A stretch of DNA of 64,000 nt from JALONH01 sp046329235 (GTDB lineage: Bacteria > Bacteroidota > Bacteroidia > Cytophagales > Cytophagaceae), in the NCBI GenBank assembly GCA_046329235.1, contig JAXLVA010000001.1, positions 2,852,001-2,916,000 on the forward strand, given 5' to 3'. The position numbers and the translations under genes were made by a program. Of this stretch, positions 33,522 to 43,000 are shown one piece after another. The notes under the pieces were generated by a model, which saw only the letters and a program-made list of their open reading frames with translations, was not told the origin of the DNA and did no database searches. The stretch's first letter is position 1. Every line of letters begins with the position of its first letter.

Positions 33522-35405
33522 ATGAAAATTTTCCTTCTTTTTTGCTCCCTGTTGGGTTTCCTCCGAGTGTACGCTCATGAGGAAGCTCACGTGCAGGAAT
33601 ATGCCCATCGTTTACGTCAGTTGGAATTCAGCAATCAGCAGTCGCCCGGAAGTAATTCCGATGAGTGGTTACTCGACGTACGCGAAGCTACCGTACAAAC
33701 AGCTTTTCCTCTGGATCAAAATGTACAACATCAAGTCCGTCAAAAAGTCAACACCGTTCACAAACAGCATCCTATGGTACGGGTGTATGTGTTGGTGAGT
33801 TCCGTGTTGAAGTTTGACCCGAAGGATGCGCGATTACAAGAATGGTTTACTTCGCACCAACAATCATTGGATGAAGGACCACGGGTCGATGATCCCGAGC
33901 ACTACGCTACCGAGATAGTAGACCACTGGACAGAAGGTGACGAGCGAAGCGAGTCGTACAAAATTATTTTACTACACTTTCAGCAAATCATCAACGGTGC
34001 GCTCGCTTACTGGGACGTTCGCTACGGATTAGAAAATTCCTTCACCGAAGATTTTACCACGCAACTGCGCAACAACCTTCGTCTGTTAGTCAACAATTCC
34101 AACGTAGCGCTTAACCCCAGTTCTAATATTTACGACAACATCCGCCTGGTAGGACTAGCTATTGATAATGAAGGGGCAAGTCAGAGTAAGTATAACATCA
34201 AAACTACGATTGGTGATACACTCATGACCTTGAATAAAATCTATATTCCTACTCATATGCGTCATGATCCTATATTTAAGTTTATTCCCTCGGATAGTAC
34301 TACCGCTTTTGTGAATATCAAATTGAAAGTAGTTAGCGCTGAACATAAAACCGGAGTCTTTTATCCAAGTAACGGTTATTTAAAACTAGATAAAAATCAA
34401 TCCGTCACCCTTGACCTCGATAGCTTGGAAGAAGGTAAATACCAAATCCAATGCGAAGGCACTAATTCCTGTTTAGTGAATTACTTTTATGTGAGAAAGA
34501 AGAAAGCAAAAATTCCTTGTAGGTATTGCGGAAGGGAGTTGGAGTTTAGTAAAAGTATTTTGCGAGGTATCTTTCCTTATGCAAAAATTGAAATTGATGA
34601 AAAGGTTGTTTCGTATTTTAATGAAGGTGTTGTAAAGTTTGAATTAAACTCTTGTACTAGATTGGCTCATCTATTATCTCAATCGTATGTAGAATCAGCA
34701 GGATTTAGTGCAAAAATAGAAGATATGCATTATTCACTTTATGGCATTTATAACTCTTTTAGAAATCAATCCAACGGTTCTGGCGTAATTTTGATGCAAC
34801 AAAGTTTCATAGACAATAAAGAATACCTAAAATACGTGGCAATCGCTCCGTACTATAAAATAGATACTACAAAATCTAATAAAACTAACTATATTCATGG
34901 AGATACTGCAAAATTTAATAATGGGTATGGGTCTGTTGTATTTGCAAAAAATGTTACTACTCTTTCTAAAAAGGGGAATTACGTAAAAATTACAAACTAT
35001 AATATTAAAACGAAAGATTCATTAGGTCAAAATCTAATGAATTTAGTTTATAAAAATGTTAATGGAAATACTGATGATAATGACGGATATTTGTATAGAG
35101 GTAAAGGTTTGATACAATTGACGGGAAAAGAAAACTATTCAAAAGTTGAAAAGATACTAGTGTCTGCTCAAATTAAAGATTTTAGTATAGTAGAAAAACC
35201 CGATACATTAGTAAAAGATTTAAGAATAGGTATTTTAAGCGCCTTTGCCTATATAAAAATGAGATTTAATAGAAAAATTAATTTAATTGATGGATACAAT
35301 TCACCTGCAGTTACTTTACTAATTAATGCAGGAGGAAAAGAATCTGATCAAAGAGAATCATTATTCAATAAATACATAAAAGATTTTTATTATGGTTGCA
35401 TGTAA
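33522..35405 (+). CDS. Mosaic secreted protein with C-terminal GH19-like (chitinase/lysozyme) domain
   Basis: A 627-aa exported protein from the ATG at 33522 (signal peptide MKIFLLFCSLLGFLRVYA). Residues 30-190 form a TPM/YgcG-like region, followed by an unassigned beta region. A zinc-knuckle-like CRYCGRELEF is near 345. The C-terminal 250 residues match glycoside hydrolase family 19: LSQSYVESAGF with candidate catalytic Glu391, the signature YRGKGLIQLTGKENY (about 525-539), and INAGGKESDQRESLF. Base composition and codon use change near 34.2-34.5 kb, from GC-richer to AT-rich, suggesting that the hydrolase half was joined on. A murein- or chitin-cleaving role is inferred. Confidence 0.65.
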   Translation: MKIFLLFCSLLGFLRVYAHEEAHVQEYAHRLRQLEFSNQQSPGSNSDEWLLDVREATVQTAFPLDQNVQHQVRQKVNTVHKQHPMVRVYVLVSSVLKFDPKDARLQEWFTSHQQSLDEGPRVDDPEHYATEIVDHWTEGDERSESYKIILLHFQQIINGALAYWDVRYGLENSFTEDFTTQLRNNLRLLVNNSNVALNPSSNIYDNIRLVGLAIDNEGASQSKYNIKTTIGDTLMTLNKIYIPTHMRHDPIFKFIPSDSTTAFVNIKLKVVSAEHKTGVFYPSNGYLKLDKNQSVTLDLDSLEEGKYQIQCEGTNSCLVNYFYVRKKKAKIPCRYCGRELEFSKSILRGIFPYAKIEIDEKVVSYFNEGVVKFELNSCTRLAHLLSQSYVESAGFSAKIEDMHYSLYGIYNSFRNQSNGSGVILMQQSFIDNKEYLKYVAIAPYYKIDTTKSNKTNYIHGDTAKFNNGYGSVVFAKNVTTLSKKGNYVKITNYNIKTKDSLGQNLMNLVYKNVNGNTDDNDGYLYRGKGLIQLTGKENYSKVEKILVSAQIKDFSIVEKPDTLVKDLRIGILSAFAYIKMRFNRKINLIDGYNSPAVTLLINAGGKESDQRESLFNKYIKDFYYGCM

Positions 35406-35979
35406 ATATGTTTTAGTAATAATTATTATTTCCTCTTTTCAATTAATTTATGCGCAAGAAAATGCATTAAGGTTACTTCAAAAAAGCGGACTATATAGAG
35501 GGATAGATTCTCAATTTGGTATCACAGATAATTGTGATTTTAATAATGACTCAATATCTGATATTGTATATGCATATACTGTTAAAGAAAAAACCATTAA
35601 CTACTACATCACAGAAATTTATTCAATTGTAAATGATTCCACATTAAAGCTTCTTTATAAGTATGACAATTTATTTTCTATTACATGTGCCGACCGAAAC
35701 AATCAAAAGCTTTGCGATAGTATAAATAGATTATTTGTTTATCCAGACTACTGTAGAGCCAAGTTTTTCAACAATAAAATAACCATGATGTTTTATATTG
35801 AAGCTTCCATTTTCATCGAAGTCGACTTCACTTACACTCATAATGGTTACTTCTCTACTCGCCAAAGACAATACTTGGATAATCCCGTTACAAAGGATAT
35901 TACGCTTGATTACGAAATAACAATAAAAACAGAAGACGGTATTTATTTACAAGATTTTGAGTTTCCAGAACCGTTGTAA
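35392..35979 (+). CDS. Small exported protein downstream of the GH19-like gene
   Basis: A 195-aa protein with a Sec signal peptide (IIIISSFQLIYAQ, cleavage near 22), then a beta-rich domain with two to four cysteines (C48, C97, C105, C119) that could form disulfides. No family recognised. It overlaps the GH19-like gene by 14 bp, so the two are co-translated. That coupling to a cell-wall hydrolase makes a periplasmic immunity protein a reasonable guess; nothing in the sequence proves it. Confidence 0.55.
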   Translation: MVACKYVLVIIIISSFQLIYAQENALRLLQKSGLYRGIDSQFGITDNCDFNNDSISDIVYAYTVKEKTINYYITEIYSIVNDSTLKLLYKYDNLFSITCADRNNQKLCDSINRLFVYPDYCRAKFFNNKITMMFYIEASIFIEVDFTYTHNGYFSTRQRQYLDNPVTKDITLDYEITIKTEDGIYLQDFEFPEPL

Positions 35980-36014
35980 TAACTATTTTCTTTACAACAC
36001 ATTATATTTCATAA

Positions 36015-37556
36015 ATGCATTTACTATATAGTCCTAGTTTTCTAAAAAAATGGAAAGTACTTCTACTTTTCTCCCTCTTATTCTCTAGCTGCTTCTCAAA
36101 TATAAAATCTAGCACCCTTTCCATAAACCCTTTATTTAAAATAAATAACCTCTGCGACATTTATTGGAATAGTAGTGGTCAGTCTGATTTATATAAGTGG
36201 GGAAAAAGAGAAAACAATATAAAATACTTAGTCGTAACCACGCTTTATCCGGAAAAAGATTCTTTATTATTAAACGACACTATCTTTTATAATAAATCCG
36301 GTTATCCTATTAAATGGAAAAATAATAATCCTGAATATGGAAAACGTACTTACTATTATTTTCAAGATTTTTATGGAGACCAATCAACAGGATTATATGT
36401 AGAAGCACAACATTATGACACGTTCATAACCGTTATTCAATACGAATCCAATCATCAAGTACGTCGCTCTATGAAATATAACCAAACTAGAAAAGAAATT
36501 GATGTGTTTAATGATTATCAATATACTATCATAGGCGATAGCTCTATTCATTTTAAATACACGAGATGCGAAGAATCTATCTCGTTAAAAGAAATCCTTC
36601 CGACATATGTGCATGATGGCAACCTGATTTTAACATCCGATTCTACTCTACAAGTAATAGGAAAACGAACCGTTATACACGACACTACGTGTAACAATCC
36701 TATTGACCATCAATATAAAATCAAAAATAATAACATTATACTATCAGAGCCTTCATACTCCACGCCTAGCATTCAGAAAACTAGCACTATAGTTTATTAT
36801 GAAAGAGAAGAGAATGAATTAGTTACCCAATGGAACCCAAATCGTAATTTGATTGATTCATTAACCACCTTAATGCAAACCTTTTTAGAAAAATCATGGG
36901 GTAGACAAAATAACGCAACAGCTTCTTTTCATAATAAAAGAGATTCTGTTGAACAACACCTATATGGGGATAGTATTACACTTACTTCTGCAAAAGATTT
37001 AAAAGCCTTTACACCCGCCTTATGGTATCAAATAACTTCTGATACTGGTTATTTAGATTGTTACAAATCTCAATGTGTTATTGTAGCATATAACACTCCT
37101 GTACCTAAAGATGAATACGATTATAAAAGATGTTTGGCCATTTACCAATATGTTGATGGTGAGTTTACCTTAATCGACCAGTATATGGATGCTTTAGGTG
37201 CTTTCACAGATCAGGATAATGATTTATTATTTGACCGATATGATGAGACCAACATTTCGGTAGAGATAAGAGAAAATACCATCTATATTCTCTATGAATA
37301 TATGCGGGGCTCCACCGATTATCTATGTATATATAAAAACAATACCTGGGTATTAAATGAATATTCGTATTCCGGAAATTCATACGATTCTTTTTCCAGA
37401 ACAACATATAACTACTCTACCAAAAAACTGACAGAAGAACGAGTATATCACGGCGAAGAAGAAATTGAAAATGGTGACACAACCATTATTAAAACAATTC
37501 AAAAGCCCGTTATACTTTTAAAAGATTTATGTTTGGCAGGAGACAGTTTATATTAA
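36015..37556 (+). CDS. Lipoprotein of unknown function
   Basis: A 513-aa lipoprotein with lipobox LFSSC (Cys27). The N-terminal half is AT-rich and Asn/Tyr/Ser-rich with beta features. Residues 370-460 include LAIYQYVDGEFTLIDQYMDALGAFTDQDNDLLFDRYD, a calcium-type DQDND loop, and TIYILYEYMRGSTDYLCIYKNN. No known domain. It is 35 bp after the small exported gene on the same strand, with the same AT-rich codon use. It may be a second immunity or surface component of that unit. Confidence 0.55.
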   Translation: MHLLYSPSFLKKWKVLLLFSLLFSSCFSNIKSSTLSINPLFKINNLCDIYWNSSGQSDLYKWGKRENNIKYLVVTTLYPEKDSLLLNDTIFYNKSGYPIKWKNNNPEYGKRTYYYFQDFYGDQSTGLYVEAQHYDTFITVIQYESNHQVRRSMKYNQTRKEIDVFNDYQYTIIGDSSIHFKYTRCEESISLKEILPTYVHDGNLILTSDSTLQVIGKRTVIHDTTCNNPIDHQYKIKNNNIILSEPSYSTPSIQKTSTIVYYEREENELVTQWNPNRNLIDSLTTLMQTFLEKSWGRQNNATASFHNKRDSVEQHLYGDSITLTSAKDLKAFTPALWYQITSDTGYLDCYKSQCVIVAYNTPVPKDEYDYKRCLAIYQYVDGEFTLIDQYMDALGAFTDQDNDLLFDRYDETNISVEIRENTIYILYEYMRGSTDYLCIYKNNTWVLNEYSYSGNSYDSFSRTTYNYSTKKLTEERVYHGEEEIENGDTTIIKTIQKPVILLKDLCLAGDSLY

Positions 37557-37590
37557 ATTATCCTCCTCTTAATATTTAATATGTTATTAA

Positions 37591-37619
37591 AAAAGGCGGT
37601 TAATCACCCGCCTTTTTTT
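37591..37619. terminator. Convergent bidirectional terminator
   Basis: GGCGG (37595-37599) and CCGCC (37608-37612) form the stem core, with an A-run before and a T-run after. It separates the lipoprotein gene from the convergent T9SS gene. Confidence 0.85.
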
Positions 37620-37622
37620 ATT

Positions 37623-39488
37623 TTACTGAATTGGAATTTTTATGCTTTGTATATCTTCGCCATCCGAAAAATATACCATATAGATTCCTGCTTCGTAGTT
37701 TTCTAAGTTTAATTTTGTAACACTTGGTGTTCTTACTATCTCCGTAGCATTGCTAGCATATACTTTTACATCTACCGGCTGATTAAAATAAATCTCTTTA
37801 CCTTTTACCACATATCCGGACGATTTTTGCTGTAACGCTATCACTTTACTGTAATCAATGTTACCGGTATTATCAACTCCTAACACGCGTACATAGGGAG
37901 CTTCTTCCAAATTCACAACATAATCATGAATGCCGTTCGTGTTCTTAGGTTGAATTTTTTGAAGGTCTATAAAATTTACCCCATCATTAGATATCTGTAT
38001 TTGATAATACAACAAGTCTTTCTCATCTGTAGTAGTAAAACGAATGGAATTTTGTTCTCCTTTAGAAATATTCAAAAACGTAACAGGAAGCGTACAAGAC
38101 GGAAACGTAGTAGTGGTCAACGTTACCGGTGAGTTACCTAAAGTCATGGCTGTGTTTTGCCAAATAGAAGCAATAGCCGTTAATGAATGTGTACGAACCA
38201 CGGGAGTATTGTCCGCCACCGGAAATAATAAAGAGGCACAATTACTATTCACTAAACCATTTTGATCTACCAAGGTTAAAACACCATCCATTTGTCCGGC
38301 ACCAAAAGAAGATGTCGTATTTCCACTAACTAAAAATTGGGTAGCGCTCACACGGGTAAGTCCGTTTCCATTGTCTTGTTGATCGCCTGCTATATATGAT
38401 ACCGATTGTTGAACACCATTAAAATCTGTTTTCATGACAAAAATATCATTTTGATTAAACGGTCCGTAAGTACTAAAACCAGTGATAAGTAATCCGTCAC
38501 TCACTTCTTCAATCGCGTACGGTCTATCGGAAGAAGTATTACCAAACTGTTTGGACCAAACCAAAACCCCTGCCGCCGTGATTCGAGTTAAATCAATATC
38601 TATATCAGATCCTGCAACCAATCGGGTAAATCCTGCCAACACGTAATCCCCACCTGAAAGTTTTGTGATGGTCATCACACCTTCATCACCCGAAGCACTT
38701 GCTTCTCTATAGGAAATAACTCGATTTACTTGACCATTAGTGCTATTTAATGAAATGTAAGAACAATCAAATTGACTAGTAGGTGTTGACTCCAGCTTTA
38801 ATGCCGTAGCTAACAATACTTCCGTGCCAACAATTCGCATACTATAAACTAAATCATCATTACCAAAAGTCCCGTTACCATTATCTTGATCACCATTGAT
38901 TCTTGTTGCCCAATTAATGGTTTGACCATTCAAACTGGTTGAAACACAAAACACATCATTCGTAGTAGTAGACAAGTTGGAAGATGTGAGGCCGGTGAAA
39001 TAAATAGTATTACCACTCACTTTTAAATCTAACAATGTTTCAGCTCTATTCACTACAGCATCTGCCGGAATTGTTAAGTTGTAACGTCTGGACCAGTTAA
39101 CGGTTTGTCCGTCGGCGGAGATATTATAAACCACCACATCTCTGTTATCAGAAACACCACCGGTACCATGTAAATACCCGCCTACAATAATTTCACCTGT
39201 AGAAGCTATATCTAGTGCGATTCCATAATCATTACCGGTAGTGCCATACGCTCTACTCCACTCTAGTACACCGGCACTGCTCGTTTTCACGAGTAGTATA
39301 TCTATTAAGCCATGCGGACCTGTAGAGATCGTACCTACTGAAAGATAACCACCATCCGATGTTACTACCGTACGGTTGAAACTTTCATTACCGCTTCCAC
39401 CATAAATTTTATTAAAGTTCTGTGCAAAAGAATGATTGCTGAATAACAATACCAATGTTATCAAGGCAACAGTTGTAAAAGTTTTCAT
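37623..39488 (-). CDS. T9SS-secreted beta-propeller-like protein
   Basis: 621 aa with signal peptide (cleavage near SFAQ, residue 23). Six or more repeats of about 55 residues carry the motif GGY...DILLVKTSSAGVLEWSRAYG-T--D (delta-60/SBBP-type repeats), forming a likely beta-propeller through residues 25-430. After a linker, a short beta domain (480-550) precedes the C-terminal T9SS sorting region (VKVYASNATEIVRTPSVTKL, then GIYMVYFSDGEDIQSIKIPI). Surface-exposed; role unknown. Confidence 0.8.
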   Translation of the reverse strand: MKTFTTVALITLVLLFSNHSFAQNFNKIYGGSGNESFNRTVVTSDGGYLSVGTISTGPHGLIDILLVKTSSAGVLEWSRAYGTTGNDYGIALDIASTGEIIVGGYLHGTGGVSDNRDVVVYNISADGQTVNWSRRYNLTIPADAVVNRAETLLDLKVSGNTIYFTGLTSSNLSTTTNDVFCVSTSLNGQTINWATRINGDQDNGNGTFGNDDLVYSMRIVGTEVLLATALKLESTPTSQFDCSYISLNSTNGQVNRVISYREASASGDEGVMTITKLSGGDYVLAGFTRLVAGSDIDIDLTRITAAGVLVWSKQFGNTSSDRPYAIEEVSDGLLITGFSTYGPFNQNDIFVMKTDFNGVQQSVSYIAGDQQDNGNGLTRVSATQFLVSGNTTSSFGAGQMDGVLTLVDQNGLVNSNCASLLFPVADNTPVVRTHSLTAIASIWQNTAMTLGNSPVTLTTTTFPSCTLPVTFLNISKGEQNSIRFTTTDEKDLLYYQIQISNDGVNFIDLQKIQPKNTNGIHDYVVNLEEAPYVRVLGVDNTGNIDYSKVIALQQKSSGYVVKGKEIYFNQPVDVKVYASNATEIVRTPSVTKLNLENYEAGIYMVYFSDGEDIQSIKIPIQ

Positions 39489-39554
39489 TTTAAAAAAAGA
39501 TAGTAAAATAGTTTAGTTAGGATACTACTGCAAAAATAATCAAATCACTTTTAA

Positions 39555-39823
39555 CTAATTACAGTCCCAAGTGTTTTCATTAAAAAGTGAAATCTTTTGT
39601 TGGATGGGTGCTATTGTGGTTTGTTGTTTATATCTCGGTGTCATACCTATCGTTGGGTTCACTTGCATGGTAGTCTCCGGATAATAAAAAACTATAAACC
39701 CGTTGGCTGCATGGAAATTATCGGTTGCCCATGAACTCAAAGAACTGAACAAAAAGAAACGGCCGTAGCCAAAAGTGTTTTTACAAAAGAGGTGCTTTTA
39801 ATAAAAGTACGTATTAGAATCAT
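39555..39823 (-). pseudogene. Frameshifted small secreted protein
   Basis: From an ATG at 39823 one frame gives a signal-peptide-like MILIRTFIKSTSFVKTLLAT, then AVSFCSVL and a stop. The next frame, open across the same point, continues SSWATDNFHAANGFIVFYYP and runs to NTWDCN and a stop at 39555. A one-base shift near 39745 would join them into an exported protein of about 88 aa. Family not recognised. It lies in the 580-bp gap between two T9SS genes with a second remnant on the other strand. Confidence 0.5.
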
Positions 39824-39844
39824 AAATGCATTATTCGTAAATGA

Positions 39845-40021
39845 TACATTGATTTTAAATTTGACCCAACCATTAATGAATATACAACAGTGGATTATAA
39901 ATACATTAAAGAAGAATGTAAAGGAAAAATTTTACAAGACCGCCGCATCCCACTTGGCCGAACCATGCAACTACATGAGTTTAGTATTTTAGAATACTAT
40001 CAAACACATAATGGAGATTAA
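39845..40021 (+). pseudogene. Gene remnant without start codon
   Basis: A 58-codon frame after an in-frame TGA reads as convincing protein (YIDFKFDPTINEYTTVDYKY, then IKEECKGKILQDRRIPLGRT, then MQLHEFSILEYYQTHNGD) but has no usable start except an internal GTG. Its charged composition suggests a cytosolic protein. Family not recognised. It probably represents the 3' end of a deleted gene. The stop lies inside the hairpin at 40002-40053. Confidence 0.45.
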
Positions 40022-40053
40022 TAAGTTTAATTATCCATCTCCATTATGTGTTT
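40002..40053. terminator. Long hairpin, probable terminator of the kelch T9SS gene
   Basis: Perfect 17-bp arms AAACACATAATGGAGAT (40002-40018) and ATCTCCATTATGTGTTT (40037-40053) around an 18-nt loop. It lies 19 bp beyond the stop of the minus-strand 1522-aa gene. There is no long T-run, so termination strength is uncertain. Confidence 0.6.
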
Positions 40054-40071
40054 CGTTTAACAACAACTTTT

Positions 40072-43000
40072 TTACTCTACTAAAACTACTTTATGTATAG
40101 ACCTACTTTGGTTATCTAATCCAACTTCTATTAAATACACTCCGCTTGGTAAACCCTGCATATCTAAACGGTATTCTTCTTTTTCTATCGAAGTAAGCGT
40201 TTTAACCGGAACGCCACTTAAATTTAAAATTCGAACATTAGAGATATTGTACTGACCTAATGTTTTAATCTGAATCTCTCCGGCCGTTGGGTTAGGATAA
40301 ACCGTGCTCAACTTACTATTTTGAGATGACGACAGGGTTGCTGTACTAATCGGCGTTGTAGTAACCAACGCACAATTCGTTGCATTACACAGTCCGGATA
40401 ATGGAATAGTAACATCATAGTAATAATTAGCTGTGATGGCATCATTATTATAGTATATATTATCTGATGCTAAATTTTGATAGTCTGAATTCATGAAGAG
40501 TTTATTTACTAATCGTAACTCGTTACAATCCGCAAACTCTACAAATACCGGACAATCATTCTTGATATCCGCACCCAAAGTCATTTCCCATTGTAATTGT
40601 CCATTTGTAGCAGATAATCCTATGATAGCAATATCATCATTGTTACCACCGCTGATTGAATAAGCACTGTTAATTAATATGAACTCGCCACCTTTGCTCT
40701 TCTTACCTACACAAATTAATTGTGTCTGATCTTCGGATAGTGAAATGTCTGTAATATTAAATCCTTTAATAATTTCAGCCCACTTTAAATTGCCATTGGC
40801 ATCATGCATCTTCACAATAGAAGCTTCTTTGTCAATAGTATAATCATTGCTATTTTTAATTCCATATTGATAATAATAGACATCAGACGAAGAAACATAT
40901 CCTGCATTATATATAATTGGTTTAAATAAGGTATTTGAATATCTGTTATTCTGATTGTCATAAGTCAACCATTTATTTTGATAATAGAGGTTGTCAAAAT
41001 TTTCAACTTTCATACTAGCAAACGTTTGATAGTCGGACCAAACACCGGTAGACACATCCAATTTGATTTTAAATTCTACTAACTCCTTAGGTGTCGCAGT
41101 ATTCGTTGTATATCGATTGGTTCCAAAATCAATGGCACCAAACATATACCCTTCTATCATCAGCTTATTATTTGAAAAGTTTATTTGCGTTATTTTATTC
41201 TGTATATCAATTGCATAATATGCACTTCCTTGATTAGGATAAGAAAATGACTGATATACATGTGATATAATATCTGAAGATACAGCATTATTTGCCGGAT
41301 AACCACTCATTGCATCATTGCCTATATAAGATATTTCTCTTAAAGTCTTTTGTGTTAAATCAAGGGCAACTACACTATGGTAATTGTTGTATGAATTACT
41401 CAATGGTATCGTATTTCCTAGATTATCTCTCCATCTTAAATTGGTATAGTTGCCCTTAGCTACTATCATGTAGAGTATTCCGGAATTATAGGTCATATGT
41501 TTTACTGTTTGAACATTATTGACGTTAATCGATGCTGACGTACTTTCAGATACATACATCCACTCCACTACTCCGGCTGGTGTAATTTTTGCGATATAAG
41601 CATGATAGTAGTTTTCACTATATTCTGTATGAGAAAAAGAAATGTTTTGTAGCGTTATATTTTTGGCGGCATAATTACCTGCTATATATATATTATTGTT
41701 CTCATCACAGACAATCGCATTTGCGACCATCGCTCTATCTTTAAAAGAATATTGAGGCTGTGAAGAAACAATCGACCATAATTTATTTCCGTTTTTATCA
41801 ACTTTATAAATCATAATGTTGTCTTCTTTAGGAGTGGATGACAAATACTTCATGGCTACTCTTATACTATTTCCTTCGTTATCCACCGTTGAAAGAGCCG
41901 GGCTGTTATACATTCCTAATTCAGTGTCTTCTTTAAAGGTGCACTGTGCTTGTGTAGGTTCTTGAATTTTATTGGTAATGTGTAATATATTAGTAGCAGT
42001 ATCTACACAACCATATCTAGAAGTTGAAATAACTTGTATCGTTTGATCTCCTACTTGACTGTAAGAGAATGGTGTTATTGTTTTTCCGGTTGTTTTATTT
42101 CCTTTTACATCCCACTGGAAAGAGTGAAAATTTGAAGTTAATGTTGGTTTAATTAGTTCATCTTGTTGATAATACTCGCCTACAATAATTTTATTTATCG
42201 TGTCGACTGAATAAATACTCCTTGATGTAACTGTAGAATAATTGGAACAAGTACGATTGGCAGAAACTACTACATTAATAGTTCTCCTAGTAGTAGGGTC
42301 ATGTGGCGTATTAGGGGCATAAATATAAATAGTATCTTTAGGGATGGTAGTTGTAACTCTTTTGCCTTCTAAATTATTATAGGAATATAATGCACTATAA
42401 TATTCCCCAACTACCGGATTAACAACAGCTATTTTAAATCCAGAACCAACACAAGCGGTGTCTTGAATGATTGCTGTGGTGGTACCAACAGGTTTACTTG
42501 TTTCATAATAATAAGTTTTATTTATGATTACCGTATCTTGTCCACATACAGACCAATTATTTGTGTAGATTTTAAAAGTATATGTATGATATCCCTCTAC
42601 GGATGGTGCATAAAAATAATATTGGAAATCATAACCTGTTGAATTTTGTGCTTTATAGATATTGTCGTAATAAAACTTCATAGTATAATTTGTTCCATAC
42701 AAACCACTAGCAGTCATATTAATATAAGAACCGGAGCAAAGTGTATCTCCAACTGGTAAATTAATATTAGATGCGCTAAATGTTGGTTTAATAAAATCGC
42801 CAACATGTATCGTTTGGGTTACAGTGTAATTACAATAGTTATAAGTTAATATGTGTGATCCAGGACCAGCTACACTCGGAGTAAAAATGTTTCCGTTCGA
42901 AATTCCTGCTCCTGTCCAATATCCAATACTGTGCTCCAGAGGTAATGTAATTGGATCTGCCGTTTTACATATATTCATGGAGTAATAAACTAAATATTTT

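Noticed and set aside
39792..39992. 66-aa plus-strand frame in the pseudogene gap
   Set aside because: Low-complexity composition; the frame ending at 40021 reads far more like protein.
40002..40053. Transposon end or attachment site
   Set aside because: A simple long hairpin just past a stop codon; no matching second copy or integrase.
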